Source: an uncultured bacterium
Lineage (GTDB): Bacteria; Verrucomicrobiota; Kiritimatiellia; CAIKKV01; CAITUY01
Assembly: GCA_903895695.1 (NCBI GenBank)
Contig: CAITUY010000116.1
Span: 17,899 to 81,898 of the forward strand
Direction: 5' to 3'
Length of the DNA: 64,000 nt
The notes below the pieces were generated by a model that was given only the letters and a program-made list of their open reading frames with translations, was not told the DNA's origin and did not search any database. Both the position numbers and the translations under genes were made by a program. Positions 9,180 to 17,980 of the stretch are shown piece after piece. How positions within the stretch are numbered: the first letter of the stretch is position 1; every line of letters begins with the position of its first letter.

Positions 9180-10313
9180 ATGACCAGCACCGTCGCGGTT
9201 GTCCGTTGCGAGCGCTACCCCGACGTCGGTGCCGCCGTGCCGCGGCTGCTCGAACTGCTCGGCGGGCTCGCCGCCTTCATCCAGCCCGGCCAGTCGGTGC
9301 TTGTGAAGCCCAACTTGCTCTCGGACCATACCCCCGAGGAGGCGGTCACCACGCATCCCGAGGTGGTGCGCGGCGTGATTCGCGCCGTCCGCGCCGCGGG
9401 CGCCAAGCCGTGGGTCGCCGATTGTCCGGCAAACGTGGCCGATCTGGCGCGTGTCTGGCGGCAGACGGGCATCGAGGCGCTGTGCCGCGACGAGGCCGTA
9501 CCGCTCGTCAACCTCGAGAAGGCGGGCTCGGAGCGGGTGGAGCAGGACGGATTTGTGTTCACGATCGCGCGCCCGGTGCTGGAGGCGGATGCGATCATCT
9601 CGGTTCCCAAGCTCAAGACCCACGTGCTCACCCGCTTCACTGGCGCCGTGAAGAATATATACGGGACCATTCCTGGGTACCAGAAGACCAGCCTGCACGG
9701 CGTATATCCGCGGCCGGATGTCTTCGGCGCGCTGCTGCTGGCCGCCTACAGGAAGGTGAAGCCGGTGCTGGCGATTGCCGACGGCGTGGTAGGCATGGAT
9801 GGCAACGGGCCTAGCGGAGGCCGGCCGGTGGCCCTCGGCTTCCTGGCGGCGTCCGCCGACTCGGTGGCGCTCGATGCGGTCGTGTGCCGGCGTTTCGGGA
9901 TCCGGCCGGACACGGTTCCTTATCTCAGGGAGGCGGCGCGCCTGGGCGTGGGCGAGACGGCGTGGGACCGAATCCGGCGCCTGGGGGACGAGGACATGCT
10001 GACCGCGGGGCCGGCGCTGCGGCCACCGACTCATGTGCCGCTGCAGCGCGTGCCGGACTGGCTATTGGCGCTGCTCAAGCCCGTGCTGCGGCACCGGCCG
10101 GCTTTTGGCGCCGCCTGCGTGGCGTGCGGACGATGTGCGGCCGCCTGTCCGGCCGGGGCGCTGGCCGCCCGACCGTCGGCCCCCCCGGTGCTCGATGCCG
10201 TGCGCTGCCTTGCGTGCTGCTGTTGCCAGGAGGTCTGCCCGGCCCACGCCATCGAAATGGAACCCAGTGCGCTTATTCGTGCCGTCCGGGCCTTGCGGCG
10301 CAAGCGAAGCTGA
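9180..10313 (+). CDS. DUF362 domain protein with C-terminal 2[4Fe-4S] ferredoxin domain
   Basis: A 377-residue protein. The DUF362 part (residues about 1-300) shows VLVKPNLLSD, ITHPEVV-like TTHPEVVRGVIRA, ISVPKLKTH and a GMDGNGPSGG loop. The C-terminus carries two cluster motifs, CVACGRCAAACP and CLACCCCQEVCP, each matching CxxCxxC(x3)CP and expected to hold a [4Fe-4S] cluster. The family is widespread in anaerobes and thought to be redox-linked, without a settled reaction. It is co-directional and close-packed with the DUF1854 gene. Confidence 0.8.
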   Translation: MTSTVAVVRCERYPDVGAAVPRLLELLGGLAAFIQPGQSVLVKPNLLSDHTPEEAVTTHPEVVRGVIRAVRAAGAKPWVADCPANVADLARVWRQTGIEALCRDEAVPLVNLEKAGSERVEQDGFVFTIARPVLEADAIISVPKLKTHVLTRFTGAVKNIYGTIPGYQKTSLHGVYPRPDVFGALLLAAYRKVKPVLAIADGVVGMDGNGPSGGRPVALGFLAASADSVALDAVVCRRFGIRPDTVPYLREAARLGVGETAWDRIRRLGDEDMLTAGPALRPPTHVPLQRVPDWLLALLKPVLRHRPAFGAACVACGRCAAACPAGALAARPSAPPVLDAVRCLACCCCQEVCPAHAIEMEPSALIRAVRALRRKRS

Positions 10314-10357
10314 CGCCGGGGTTGACAATCGTTCCCGCTGACGGCACCTTCATCCCG

Positions 10358-11254
10358 ATGACGTATCGTCTCAAGCACATTGCCGAATATCTGCTGCTGC
10401 GGGCCGCTGCCGTGCCGTTGGTGGTCTTGCCCTATCGAGCGGCCCTGGCGCTGGGCTGGTTGGTGGCGGGTTTTGGATTTTTCATTTTACGTTTCCGGCG
10501 GCGCGAGGCTGAGCGGCGGATCCGTGATGTATTTGGTGACCGCTTCAGCGATGCGGAGGTGCGCCGGATTGCGTGGCAGTCCTTCCGTAATCTGATCTTC
10601 ACGGCCGTGGACACGATCCGGGGGCCTCATCTCACGCTCAAACAATACCGCAAAGTCGGCGATTACGGTGTGGCCATTGACACGTTGAGTCGCCAGGTGC
10701 AGAGCGGCCGGGGTGCTGTTCTGGCCACACCCCACACGGGGTGCTGGGAATTCGGCGGTATGGGCATGAGTCTGGTGGGTCTGCCGCTGTTCGTGATCGC
10801 CGGCAAGCAGCGGAACCCGTTATTCGACCGGTACCTGACGCAAACACGGGAACGCATGGGCGTCCAAGTCGTCATACGCGGGTCGTCCACGCTGCGAACG
10901 ATCATCAAGCGGCTCAGGGATGGATATATCACCGCGGTCCTGCCGGACGTGCGGATGCCGACGCCCGGGGTCAAGGTGCAGTTCCTGGGGAAAGAGGCCA
11001 ATGTCGGGCCGGGCCTGGCTCTGTTCGCCCGGCATGCCGGCGTGCCGATCTATCCAGCCCTCAATTTTCGTCATGGCTGGTCGCGGCATCAAGGCGTGAT
11101 CTTCCCGCCGATCGAGGCCGACCTGCAGGCCGACAAGGACGTTGACGTGCAGCGCATCATGCAGGCGGTCTTTGACGTCTTTACCGAGGCCATCCAGCGC
11201 GACCCCGGCCAGTGGTTCTGGTACAACAAGCGCTGGGTCTTCGACCCTGTGTGA
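10358..11254 (+). CDS. LpxL/HtrB-like lysophospholipid acyltransferase (first copy)
   Basis: A 298-residue inner-membrane acyltransferase of the LpxL/HtrB (lipid A late acyltransferase) family, adding secondary acyl chains to lipid A or related glycolipids. An N-terminal hydrophobic segment (about 12-45) precedes the HX4E catalytic motif HTGCWE (His126-Glu131). Other family features are GYITAVLPDVR, a lipid-binding GKEANVGPGLALFA stretch and the C-terminal PGQWFWYNKRW. ATG 10358 is the first start that gives the standard N-terminus; upstream in-frame sequence overlaps the DUF362 gene. A second copy is at 53971. Confidence 0.85.
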   Translation: MTYRLKHIAEYLLLRAAAVPLVVLPYRAALALGWLVAGFGFFILRFRRREAERRIRDVFGDRFSDAEVRRIAWQSFRNLIFTAVDTIRGPHLTLKQYRKVGDYGVAIDTLSRQVQSGRGAVLATPHTGCWEFGGMGMSLVGLPLFVIAGKQRNPLFDRYLTQTRERMGVQVVIRGSSTLRTIIKRLRDGYITAVLPDVRMPTPGVKVQFLGKEANVGPGLALFARHAGVPIYPALNFRHGWSRHQGVIFPPIEADLQADKDVDVQRIMQAVFDVFTEAIQRDPGQWFWYNKRWVFDPV

Positions 11255-11267
11255 GGTCATGCGGCCG

Positions 11268-12113
11268 CTAGGACGCCGCGTTCGCGAACCCGACTTCCTT
11301 CAGCCAGCGCGCGGCTGCCGCGACCCACGGATGGCGCTGCTCGGGTTTAAAGTCGGGGGTACCGAGACCGAGCCCGTGATACCCGTGAGGGTACACATGC
11401 AACTCGAACGGCACGCCAACCGCTTTCAGGGCCGCGGCAAATTGCAGGCTGTTGCGTACGTCCACGCAGCCGTCGTCGGAGGTGCTCCACAGGAAGCACG
11501 GCGGCGTATCCTTCGTTACTTGTCTTTCACCGGACAGCTCTTCCACGATGTCCGGCGTCGGGTCTGTTCCAAGCAGATTCTCCCGCGAACCCTGATGGGT
11601 GAATTCGCCAAGGGTGATTACCGCATAACAGAGAATGCCCAGGTCGGGCCGGCAGGAAACGCGTTCGACCGGGTCCGCCGACGCGGCCACGCCGTCGTCG
11701 TAGTGCGTAATGGCCGTGGACGCCAGATGGCCGCCGGCCGATGACCCCATCACGCCTACACGCTTGGTATCGAGTTTCGAGGCTGCGCCATGGGCGCGGA
11801 CGACGCGGATGGCACGCTGTGCGTCCAGCAGCATGGCCGGGTGCCGGTAGCCGGCGGAGCCCAACCGGTATTTCAGCACAAAGGCTGCGATCCCGAGCTC
11901 ATTCAGCCAGCGCGCGTAATGATCGCCTTCATGGTTGGCCAGACCGCCGTAGCCGCCGCCTGGGCAGATCACGATAGAGGCGCCGGTGGCCTTGCCCGCA
12001 GCAGGATAGTAGGGAGTCAGGGTGGGGGTGTCGGTATCGGCCTGGCCTTTGGCCAGGGGCGCGGCTTGAGACCACAGTGAAAACTCTTTGTTCGGAAGCG
12101 CAATCAGGGTCAT
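11268..12113 (-). CDS. Alpha/beta hydrolase, acetyl-esterase/BD-FAE type
   Basis: A 281-residue serine hydrolase. The oxyanion motif is VICPGGGYGGLANHEG, the nucleophile elbow GSSAGGH, the acid DDGCVDV and the catalytic His in YPHGYHGLGLG. This arrangement matches small acetyl-xylan/feruloyl-type esterases and lipases that deacylate carbohydrates. No signal peptide is seen. ATG 12113 is preferred to 12182 because it has a GGGAAAGAG site upstream and avoids overlap with the HTH gene. It is convergent with the acyltransferase gene (13-base gap). Confidence 0.8.
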   Translation of the reverse strand: MTLIALPNKEFSLWSQAAPLAKGQADTDTPTLTPYYPAAGKATGASIVICPGGGYGGLANHEGDHYARWLNELGIAAFVLKYRLGSAGYRHPAMLLDAQRAIRVVRAHGAASKLDTKRVGVMGSSAGGHLASTAITHYDDGVAASADPVERVSCRPDLGILCYAVITLGEFTHQGSRENLLGTDPTPDIVEELSGERQVTKDTPPCFLWSTSDDGCVDVRNSLQFAAALKAVGVPFELHVYPHGYHGLGLGTPDFKPEQRHPWVAAAARWLKEVGFANAAS

Positions 12114-12178
12114 GTTCAATGCTCTTTCCCGGCAGTTGATGAAACGGGAAAGGACTATACCGGCTCTCATGCCGGGGC

Positions 12179-12532
12179 TCAAGGGCGGGGATGACCGCGA
12201 CCGCGGGGCGCGCTCGAGCGTGTTTTGCGGGCTGTGCCATACGACGGTGGCGCATCGGCGGCTTTCATGTCGGCCGGGGCGGCTGGGTTGTAGGACTCGA
12301 TGGCCGCCTTGACGACGGCAATCCCGCGGCCGGGTTCTGCCCCAATTGCCTGGCAGAGTCGAACGTACTCAGCCACGTCGATCCGGCGTTCGCCGGTTTC
12401 GACTTTCCCAACCCACGTGTGAGGCTGGCCCACCCGCGCACCCACCTCGCGCAACGTGAGAGAATTGGCCGTCCGCTGCGAGCGCAGCCAGACGAGCAAC
12501 GCCCGGTACGCAGGCGAGTAGATGCTCTTCAT
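12179..12532 (-). CDS. XRE-family helix-turn-helix regulator
   Basis: A 117-residue DNA-binding protein. Residues about 9-65 form a Cro/CI-type HTH (LTLREVGARVGQPHTWVGKVETGERRI split around the recognition helix), with the typical VxxIExGxR-like ending. The C-terminus is Pro/Arg-rich and low-complexity. A longer start at 12568 is possible; 12532 starts just before the HTH fold. It lies upstream of the esterase, in the same direction, and may regulate it or the divergent nuclease-like gene. Confidence 0.75.
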   Translation of the reverse strand: MKSIYSPAYRALLVWLRSQRTANSLTLREVGARVGQPHTWVGKVETGERRIDVAEYVRLCQAIGAEPGRGIAVVKAAIESYNPAAPADMKAADAPPSYGTARKTRSSAPRGRGHPRP

Positions 12533-12544
12533 GGGCCGAGCATA

Positions 12545-12600
12545 GTGGAGGGTCATGTTTGGACCCAAAACAGGGACAGACTGCCCGGGACATAAAGTTA
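12545..12600. repeat. REP-like near-palindrome between divergent genes
   Basis: The stretch ACAGGGACAGACTGCCCGGG (about 12573-12592) is a near-palindrome around GGGACAG/CTGCCC. It resembles the GGGACAGTCTGTCCC-like relics often found with REP-associated transposases. Only one copy is seen in this window, so it may be a degenerate remnant. Confidence 0.25.
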
Positions 12601-12627
12601 CGCTGGCACGCCAGTCGACTCAGCCGT

Positions 12628-13551
12628 ATGCTTCGGATCATGAGACGGATCCCTGGCATGGCTGCAATATGGACGGGTGCGTTGTTCGCTTGCGTCTGGG
12701 CCACGCCCGTGCAGGCCTGGCACTACGCCGGACATTACGCGGTCGTCGACCAGACGGCGCCGATCCTTGAAGGCCGCGTGCCCGCTTTCTTCATTGCCGG
12801 CAGCAATACCATCAGCAACTGCTCGGGAGATCCCGACACCGTCAAGGATCTGTCGCCGGACCTGCTGAAGCCGCTGGAAGCACCGGAGCATTTCTTCGAC
12901 TACGAGCGGCTTGGCGGGAACCCGCGACTGCCGGCAAAACGGCTGGACTTCCTTCGTCTTTGCAAGGAGCGAGGAATCCAGGCATCAGACGTGGGCTATT
13001 TGCCGTACGCCATTATGGAATGGACCGAAAGGCTTAAGGTGGCATTCGCGGAACACCGTCACCGGCCGAACGATGTCGCCATCCAGGCCAAGATTCTCGT
13101 CTATGCCGGGCACCTCGCGCATTACAGCGCTGATCTGAGCCAGCCGCTGCACGTCACGATTCACTATGACGGACGCGTGGGACCGAACGGCCAACCATCC
13201 CATACGGGCATCCACAACAAGGTCGATGCGCTGCTCGGCAAGGCGGTCTTCGAGCCCGACGTCCTCAAGGGTATCGTGCCACTTCGCCTGACGAACATTG
13301 CCGAGCGCGTCTTCGCTATTGTGCGCGACCGCGCGCCGATCGCCAGGGTGTACGAGATCGAGAGCCGGCTGCCGGCCATGGCCGACCCTATCGGCGGGGA
13401 CCCGCAGGTGATGGCTTTTTGCCGTGACCGGTTGCGCGTTGCGGTCTCGCTAACGGCGGACCTCTTCCTTACCGCGTGGGAAGACTCGGCGAATGTGGTA
13501 TTCCCAGAGTGGTTCGACCGGTCGCGCTCGCGTCAGGCGCCCGCACCGTAG
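12628..13551 (+). CDS. Secreted S1/P1 nuclease or zinc phospholipase C-like protein
   Basis: A 307-residue exported protein. After a signal peptide (cleavage predicted at PVQA/WHYAGH) the mature chain would begin with Trp31. In zinc-dependent phospholipase C and S1/P1 nucleases the mature N-terminal Trp coordinates zinc. Further candidate ligands fit the fold: PEHFFDYE, GHLAHYSADLSQPLH, and GIHNKVD. The family cleaves phospholipids or single-stranded nucleic acids outside the cytoplasm. The choice between these activities cannot be made from sequence alone. A shorter start (12658) gives the same mature protein. Confidence 0.7.
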   Translation: MLRIMRRIPGMAAIWTGALFACVWATPVQAWHYAGHYAVVDQTAPILEGRVPAFFIAGSNTISNCSGDPDTVKDLSPDLLKPLEAPEHFFDYERLGGNPRLPAKRLDFLRLCKERGIQASDVGYLPYAIMEWTERLKVAFAEHRHRPNDVAIQAKILVYAGHLAHYSADLSQPLHVTIHYDGRVGPNGQPSHTGIHNKVDALLGKAVFEPDVLKGIVPLRLTNIAERVFAIVRDRAPIARVYEIESRLPAMADPIGGDPQVMAFCRDRLRVAVSLTADLFLTAWEDSANVVFPEWFDRSRSRQAPAP

Positions 13552-13562
13552 CCGGAATCCGC

Positions 13563-14414
13563 TCAGCCCTTCATGATGGTCGTCTTGTTCGGGCTGCTGC
13601 GGCCCTCGAGATCCGGCGGGCGACGTTCCAGGGCAGCCAGGGAGATCTCGATATCTTCGACGGCTTCGTGCGGCGTCATACAGCCCACGGTTACCATGTC
13701 GCAGGGCCGGATGGTGTTCCAGGCAAATGACAACCCGACAAACGGCGTTACCCGTCCGGCCGCCATCGGTTTGATCGTCATGACGGGCTTCTTCGCCCCC
13801 CAGATCACTTTGTGGATATACTCGACTTCGACCTGCATCAGGAATCCCGCGCAATTGAAGATCTGGATGTAAGTTTCCACGTCGTACCCGTTCAGGTCGG
13901 AGTAGACGACCAGTTCCGGCATGTGCGCGGACAAGCCGGGAAGCATGCCCTCATCGCGGACCATCTTCAGGTAGTCGGGCAGCCGGTCGATGCACTGGCG
14001 GTTCTTGTTGACCAACTGTTCAGCGGACGAATGGTGGGGGAAGCAGAAGGTGGCGCCGTTCTTACGGCTCGCGGCGATCGCGGCGGCGGCTTCCTTGCGG
14101 GCGGCGGCACTGTCGTTCACATTGATGATCGGCGTATCGATTTTGATGATCTTGCGGGCGGCTCGGTCCTCGGCCATTTCGATGGCGGTCGCCAGATTCT
14201 GGTGACCGACCAGAGGGCCCATCAGCGTGTCGACACCGGCGTTCAGGAACACTTCAAGGATTTCGGCCAGGGCCTCGGGCGTGGCATTGCGGTTGCGGAT
14301 CAGGCTATCGGCAGCCGCGCCCGTGTGGCTCCAGCCCAGGAACCAGTTGGTGCCGATGATCAGGCGGGAGAGCGATACGCCCCCCACGGTTGTGCGCGGA
14401 AACTGGGTTGTCAT
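13563..14414 (-). CDS. TIM-barrel protein resembling aldo/keto reductases
   Basis: A 283-residue cytoplasmic protein. The opening RTTVGGVSLSRLIIGTNWFLGWSH resembles the first strand and loop of aldo/keto reductase barrels (G.tg..vS.lg.Gt, split here over several residues). Later segments AGVDTLMGPLVGH, KPVMTIKPMAAGR and VTVGCMTPHEAVEDI fit barrel strands, the last matching the aldo/keto reductase cofactor-side helix. The canonical Asp-Tyr-Lys-His tetrad is not obvious, so it may be a non-reductase member. It stands alone between convergent and divergent neighbours. I do not recognise a specific function. Confidence 0.55.
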   Translation of the reverse strand: MTTQFPRTTVGGVSLSRLIIGTNWFLGWSHTGAAADSLIRNRNATPEALAEILEVFLNAGVDTLMGPLVGHQNLATAIEMAEDRAARKIIKIDTPIINVNDSAAARKEAAAAIAASRKNGATFCFPHHSSAEQLVNKNRQCIDRLPDYLKMVRDEGMLPGLSAHMPELVVYSDLNGYDVETYIQIFNCAGFLMQVEVEYIHKVIWGAKKPVMTIKPMAAGRVTPFVGLSFAWNTIRPCDMVTVGCMTPHEAVEDIEISLAALERRPPDLEGRSSPNKTTIMKG

Positions 14415-14520
14415 AGTGGTATTTTCCGTATTCTCGACAGTTTAAAGCCTTCGCGGCCTGTCTCGGGCCGCGCAATAGGATAAACTTTCGCAAGGCCGGC
14501 GGCAAGCGGGCAACGCAGCC

Positions 14521-15666
14521 TCACTCGACAGCCTTCTCGATCACCCCGCTGCCCAGTACGAGATCGCCGTCGTAGAACACGACCGTCTGGCCGGGGGTGA
14601 CGGAAAGCTGCGGCTCCTCAAAGGCCAGTGTTGCCATCCCCTGCGCCTCCATGGTGAGCTGGCAGGCTGCTTCGTGGTGCTGCTGTCGGATTCGGGCCGC
14701 CACGCGCAAAACCGCACCGGCAGGGGGCTCTGGCGCAATCCAGTTCAGGTCAGCGGCCATCAGTCCCGGCGCAAAACAGTCGCGCTGGGTTCCGACGACG
14801 ACGGTGTTCGCGCAGGCATCGAGGCGGATCACGTAGAGGGGCTCGGCGGTGCCGCCAATGCCCAGTCCTTTGCGCTGGCCCACCGTGTAGTGAACGATGC
14901 CGCGGTGTTCGCCCAGCACGCGGCCCTGCAAATCGATGATGGGGCCGGGCGTCTGGCCGTCGCGGTTGAACAGCACGCCGTAGTCCTTGCTTTCAATGAA
15001 GTTCTGGCTCTCGTCTTTGTCGGCGAGGTCATGCCACCCGATCTCGCGGGCCAGGGCTTTGACCTGGGTCTTGGTCAGCCCGCCCAGCGGAAAAAGCACC
15101 TGCGCCAACTGGGGCTGTGACAACCGCGAGAGGAAGTAGGTCTGGTCCTTGGCCCCATCAATCGCCTTACGCAATAGCCAGCGGTCGGTCCGGGTGTCGT
15201 GCTCCACGCGGGCATAGTGACCTGTGGCAAAGCGGTCGAACGCGATGCCCATGGCCCGTGCGCGATCCAGGAGCAGGCCGAATTTCATGGCGCGATTGCA
15301 CCGCACGCAGGGATTCGGGGTGCGACCGGCCACGTACTCGGCGCGAAAGTAGTCCAGCACCTCGGCCGCGTATTCCGCAGCCAGCGGCACGACCCGATGG
15401 GGGATGCCCAGACGTTCCGCGAGGCCCTGGGCGGCGGCAATGTCGCGGGCCTCTCCGGGACCATAGCACCCGGAGCGCCCCTCATCGGGGAGGGGCAGTG
15501 AGCCGTCCCAGATCTGCATGGTCAGGCCGATCACATGGTAGCCGTGCTGCTTCAGGAGCCAGGCCGCCATGGATGAATCCACGCCGCCGCTTAGACCCAC
15601 GGCGACCGTAACGTCGCCTGTGGCGTCCGGCAGGCCGGGAATGGACTCTGGAATCGATGTTGTCAT
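14521..15666 (-). CDS. mnmA: tRNA-specific 2-thiouridylase MnmA, variant lacking the second catalytic Cys
   Basis: A 381-residue ATP-dependent enzyme that puts sulfur on U34 of Lys, Glu and Gln tRNAs. The PP-loop GLSGGVDSS is at residue about 24, NPCVRCNRAMKFG carries the first catalytic Cys, and DQTYFLSRL and HYTVGQRKGLGI are family motifs. Classical enzymes have a second Cys in a GICF/DICF motif. Here the aligned segment reads DESQNFIESKDYGVLF, without Cys. An extra Cys occurs in GCYGPGEARDI. This pattern appears in a recognised subgroup of MnmA proteins and may imply different sulfur chemistry. The start has no close competing ATG. Confidence 0.88.
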   Translation of the reverse strand: MTTSIPESIPGLPDATGDVTVAVGLSGGVDSSMAAWLLKQHGYHVIGLTMQIWDGSLPLPDEGRSGCYGPGEARDIAAAQGLAERLGIPHRVVPLAAEYAAEVLDYFRAEYVAGRTPNPCVRCNRAMKFGLLLDRARAMGIAFDRFATGHYARVEHDTRTDRWLLRKAIDGAKDQTYFLSRLSQPQLAQVLFPLGGLTKTQVKALAREIGWHDLADKDESQNFIESKDYGVLFNRDGQTPGPIIDLQGRVLGEHRGIVHYTVGQRKGLGIGGTAEPLYVIRLDACANTVVVGTQRDCFAPGLMAADLNWIAPEPPAGAVLRVAARIRQQHHEAACQLTMEAQGMATLAFEEPQLSVTPGQTVVFYDGDLVLGSGVIEKAVE

Positions 15667-15726
15667 GGACTATCATGCTCCGGGGAGGCAATATGAGGCT
15701 GCTGAAGAACGAGTGCAAGAATGAGG

Positions 15727-15754
15727 TTTCAGCGTTCAGTGTTCGGTGTTCAGG
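15727..15754 (+). repeat. GTTC heptad array A (4 units)
   Basis: Four 7-nt units TTTCAGC, GTTCAGT, GTTCGGT and GTTCAGG sit just upstream of the PfkB-HAD start. Three of the four begin GTTC. Same repeat family as at 17973-18007, 18071-18105 and 38652-38672. Confidence 0.6.
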
Positions 15755-15762
15755 AGTGTGGC

Positions 15763-17664
15763 ATGCTGACAAAGACACAATTGACGGGATTGCTGAGCCA
15801 TCTGCCGCAAGTGCGCGTTGCCGTGGTGGGTGACTTCTGCCTGGACGTTTACTGGACCATTGACCCTGCCGCGTCCGAAAAATCGCTCGAGACCGGGCTG
15901 CCGACGCGTCCCGTGCGCGGGCAACGCTGCAGCCTCGGCGGAGCCGGAAATGTCGTCAACAATTTGATCGCCCTGGGCGTCGGTCGTGTTGCCGCTTTTG
16001 GCGTAGTGGGCGATGACCCGTTCGGACGGGAGACCCGGCGTCTTCTGGAGGGCGGCGGCGCGGCGTGCGGCGGCGTCCTGACCCAGGCGGGCGACTGGGA
16101 CACGCCGGTGTACATCAAGCCTTTGCGCGAGGACCGCGAGGAGAACCGCCTAGACTTCGGGAACTACAACAGGCTTCGTGACGAGGTGGGCGCGACGCTC
16201 GTCGCGGCCCTGGCCGCCCGGTTGCCTGAGTTGGATGCTGTGGTTATCAACCAGCAGTTGCTTGCAGGGATCCATACCCCGCACGTGCAGAAGCTGCTCA
16301 ACGGCCTGTTTCGGTCCAACCCGGATGGTATCTTTGTCTACGACGCGCGGCACCTGGCCGGGGTTTACGACGGATGTCTCCTCAAGGTGAACGATCTGGA
16401 GGCCACCGCGCTCTGCGGCGGCACCTACGAGCCCGGCGACGCGATCACTTTGGAGGAGGCGCGCGCCGCGGCGGTGCGGCTGTTCGAGCGGCGCCGCAAG
16501 CCTGTCTTCGTTTCGCGCGGTGCGCGCGGCTGTCTCGTCGTGGATGCGGACGGCTTGCAGGCCGTGCCCGGGTTGCATATCACCAACCCGACCGACACGG
16601 TCGGCGCCGGCGACAGCATGCTGGCCGGGATTACGGCCGCGCTCGCGGCGCGGGCGACGCCCACCCAGGCGGCGACGTTCGGGAATTTCGTGGCCGGCGT
16701 GACCGTCCAGAAGCTGTTTCAGACCGGCACCGCCACGCCGGCCGAGATTCTGGCCATCGGCTCCGACCCCGACTACGTCTACGCGCCCGAACTGGCGGAC
16801 GACCCGCGGCGGGCGTGCCACCTCGAAGGCACCGAAATCGAGGTCGTGGAGACGCTGCCGCAGAACGTCAGGATCACCCACGCGATTTTCGACCACGACG
16901 GCACAATCTCCACACTGCGCCAGGGGTGGGAAGCCGTGATGGAGCCGATGATGATAAAGTCCATCCTCGGCGAGCGCTACGCGGTGGCTGACGAAACCTT
17001 GTACGGCCGCGTCGTCAAACGGGTGCGCGACTATATCGACAAGACCACGGGCATCCAGACCCTGACGCAGATGCAGGGCCTGGCGCGGCTCGTGCGAGAG
17101 TTCCGTTTGGTGCCTGAGGCCGAGGTGCTCGATGAGCATCGCTACAAGGCGATTTATCTCGACGCCCTGATGGGGCTGGTGCGGGAACGGCTGGCCAAAC
17201 TCCGGCGCGGCGAACTCGACGTGGCCGACTTCACGGTCAAGAACGCGCCGGCGGTGCTGCGGCGGTTGCACCAGGCCGGCGTCATGCTCCACCTGGCCAG
17301 CGGCACCGACCAGAACGACGTGGTCGCCGAGGCCGAGGCGCTGGGGTACGCGCCGCTCTTCGAGGGCCGCATCTACGGGGCGATGGGTGACGTGACCCAG
17401 GAAGCCAAGCGGATCGTGCTCGACCGCATTCTCAGCGGAATCGGGGCCGACCACATGGGGCAGGTGGCGACGTTCGGCGATGGGCCGGTTGAGATTCGCG
17501 AAACGCGGAAACGGGGCGGGGTGTCCATCGGGATCGCCAGCGACGAGGTGCGGCGCTACGGGCTGAGTGCCTCGAAACGCAGCCGGCTGATCAGGGCCGG
17601 TGCCGTGCTCGTCGTGCCCGATTTCTCGCAGGCTGACCGGCTTCTGGCCGTGCTGGGGTGTTGA
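15763..17664 (+). CDS. PfkB-type sugar kinase fused to a HAD hydrolase
   Basis: A 633-residue two-domain protein. Residues 1-330 are a ribokinase/PfkB kinase resembling the kinase half of the ADP-heptose enzyme HldE (RfaE): CSLGGAGNVVNNLIALG, then KVNDLEATALCGG and the anion-hole signature DTVGAGDS near residue 280. Residues about 370-633 are a HAD-superfamily phosphatase with motif I FDHDGTIST, a Thr/Ser motif LHLASGTDQNDV and GDGPVEIRE as motif IV. HldE itself fuses its kinase to a nucleotidyltransferase, so a kinase-phosphatase fusion is unusual. It could phosphorylate one position of a sugar and dephosphorylate another (the two steps that HldE and GmhB perform). ATG 15763 gives the normal kinase start. 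Confidence 0.8.
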   Translation: MLTKTQLTGLLSHLPQVRVAVVGDFCLDVYWTIDPAASEKSLETGLPTRPVRGQRCSLGGAGNVVNNLIALGVGRVAAFGVVGDDPFGRETRRLLEGGGAACGGVLTQAGDWDTPVYIKPLREDREENRLDFGNYNRLRDEVGATLVAALAARLPELDAVVINQQLLAGIHTPHVQKLLNGLFRSNPDGIFVYDARHLAGVYDGCLLKVNDLEATALCGGTYEPGDAITLEEARAAAVRLFERRRKPVFVSRGARGCLVVDADGLQAVPGLHITNPTDTVGAGDSMLAGITAALAARATPTQAATFGNFVAGVTVQKLFQTGTATPAEILAIGSDPDYVYAPELADDPRRACHLEGTEIEVVETLPQNVRITHAIFDHDGTISTLRQGWEAVMEPMMIKSILGERYAVADETLYGRVVKRVRDYIDKTTGIQTLTQMQGLARLVREFRLVPEAEVLDEHRYKAIYLDALMGLVRERLAKLRRGELDVADFTVKNAPAVLRRLHQAGVMLHLASGTDQNDVVAEAEALGYAPLFEGRIYGAMGDVTQEAKRIVLDRILSGIGADHMGQVATFGDGPVEIRETRKRGGVSIGIASDEVRRYGLSASKRSRLIRAGAVLVVPDFSQADRLLAVLGC

Positions 17665-17704
17665 CCGCTCGGAATGGGGTTGTCCGGAGGCATACGAGGG
17701 AATC

Positions 17705-17980
17705 ATGCAACGACAGATATGTTGGATCGATAGGCTTGAGGACGGCGTGAAGCGCGAGGTGCGTGTCAGCGTCGAGAACACGGCGGTCAAGTGGCAGTTC
17801 AAGCGCTCCGACGAGGAACGCTGGGACTATAAAGGCCCGCCGACCAAGGCCGATTGGGATGCCCTGCTGCAGAAGGTCGACAATCGCTATCACCGCCGAA
17901 CAGCGTCACAGGGCAACCTGGATCTAGTCAGGCGGCTGCACGCGGCGGCGACGGCGGGTTCGAGTTCTGTCGGTTCTTAG
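17705..17980 (+). CDS. Small conserved-looking hypothetical protein
   Basis: A 91-residue protein not recognised. It has a beta-strand-rich centre with the charged/aromatic run KWQFKRSDEERWDY, then the helix TKADWDALLQKVDNRYHRR. No signal peptide or membrane segment. It starts 40 bases after the PfkB-HAD gene in the same direction. Its last codons overlap the first units of heptad array B. Confidence 0.55.
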   Translation: MQRQICWIDRLEDGVKREVRVSVENTAVKWQFKRSDEERWDYKGPPTKADWDALLQKVDNRYHRRTASQGNLDLVRRLHAAATAGSSSVGS

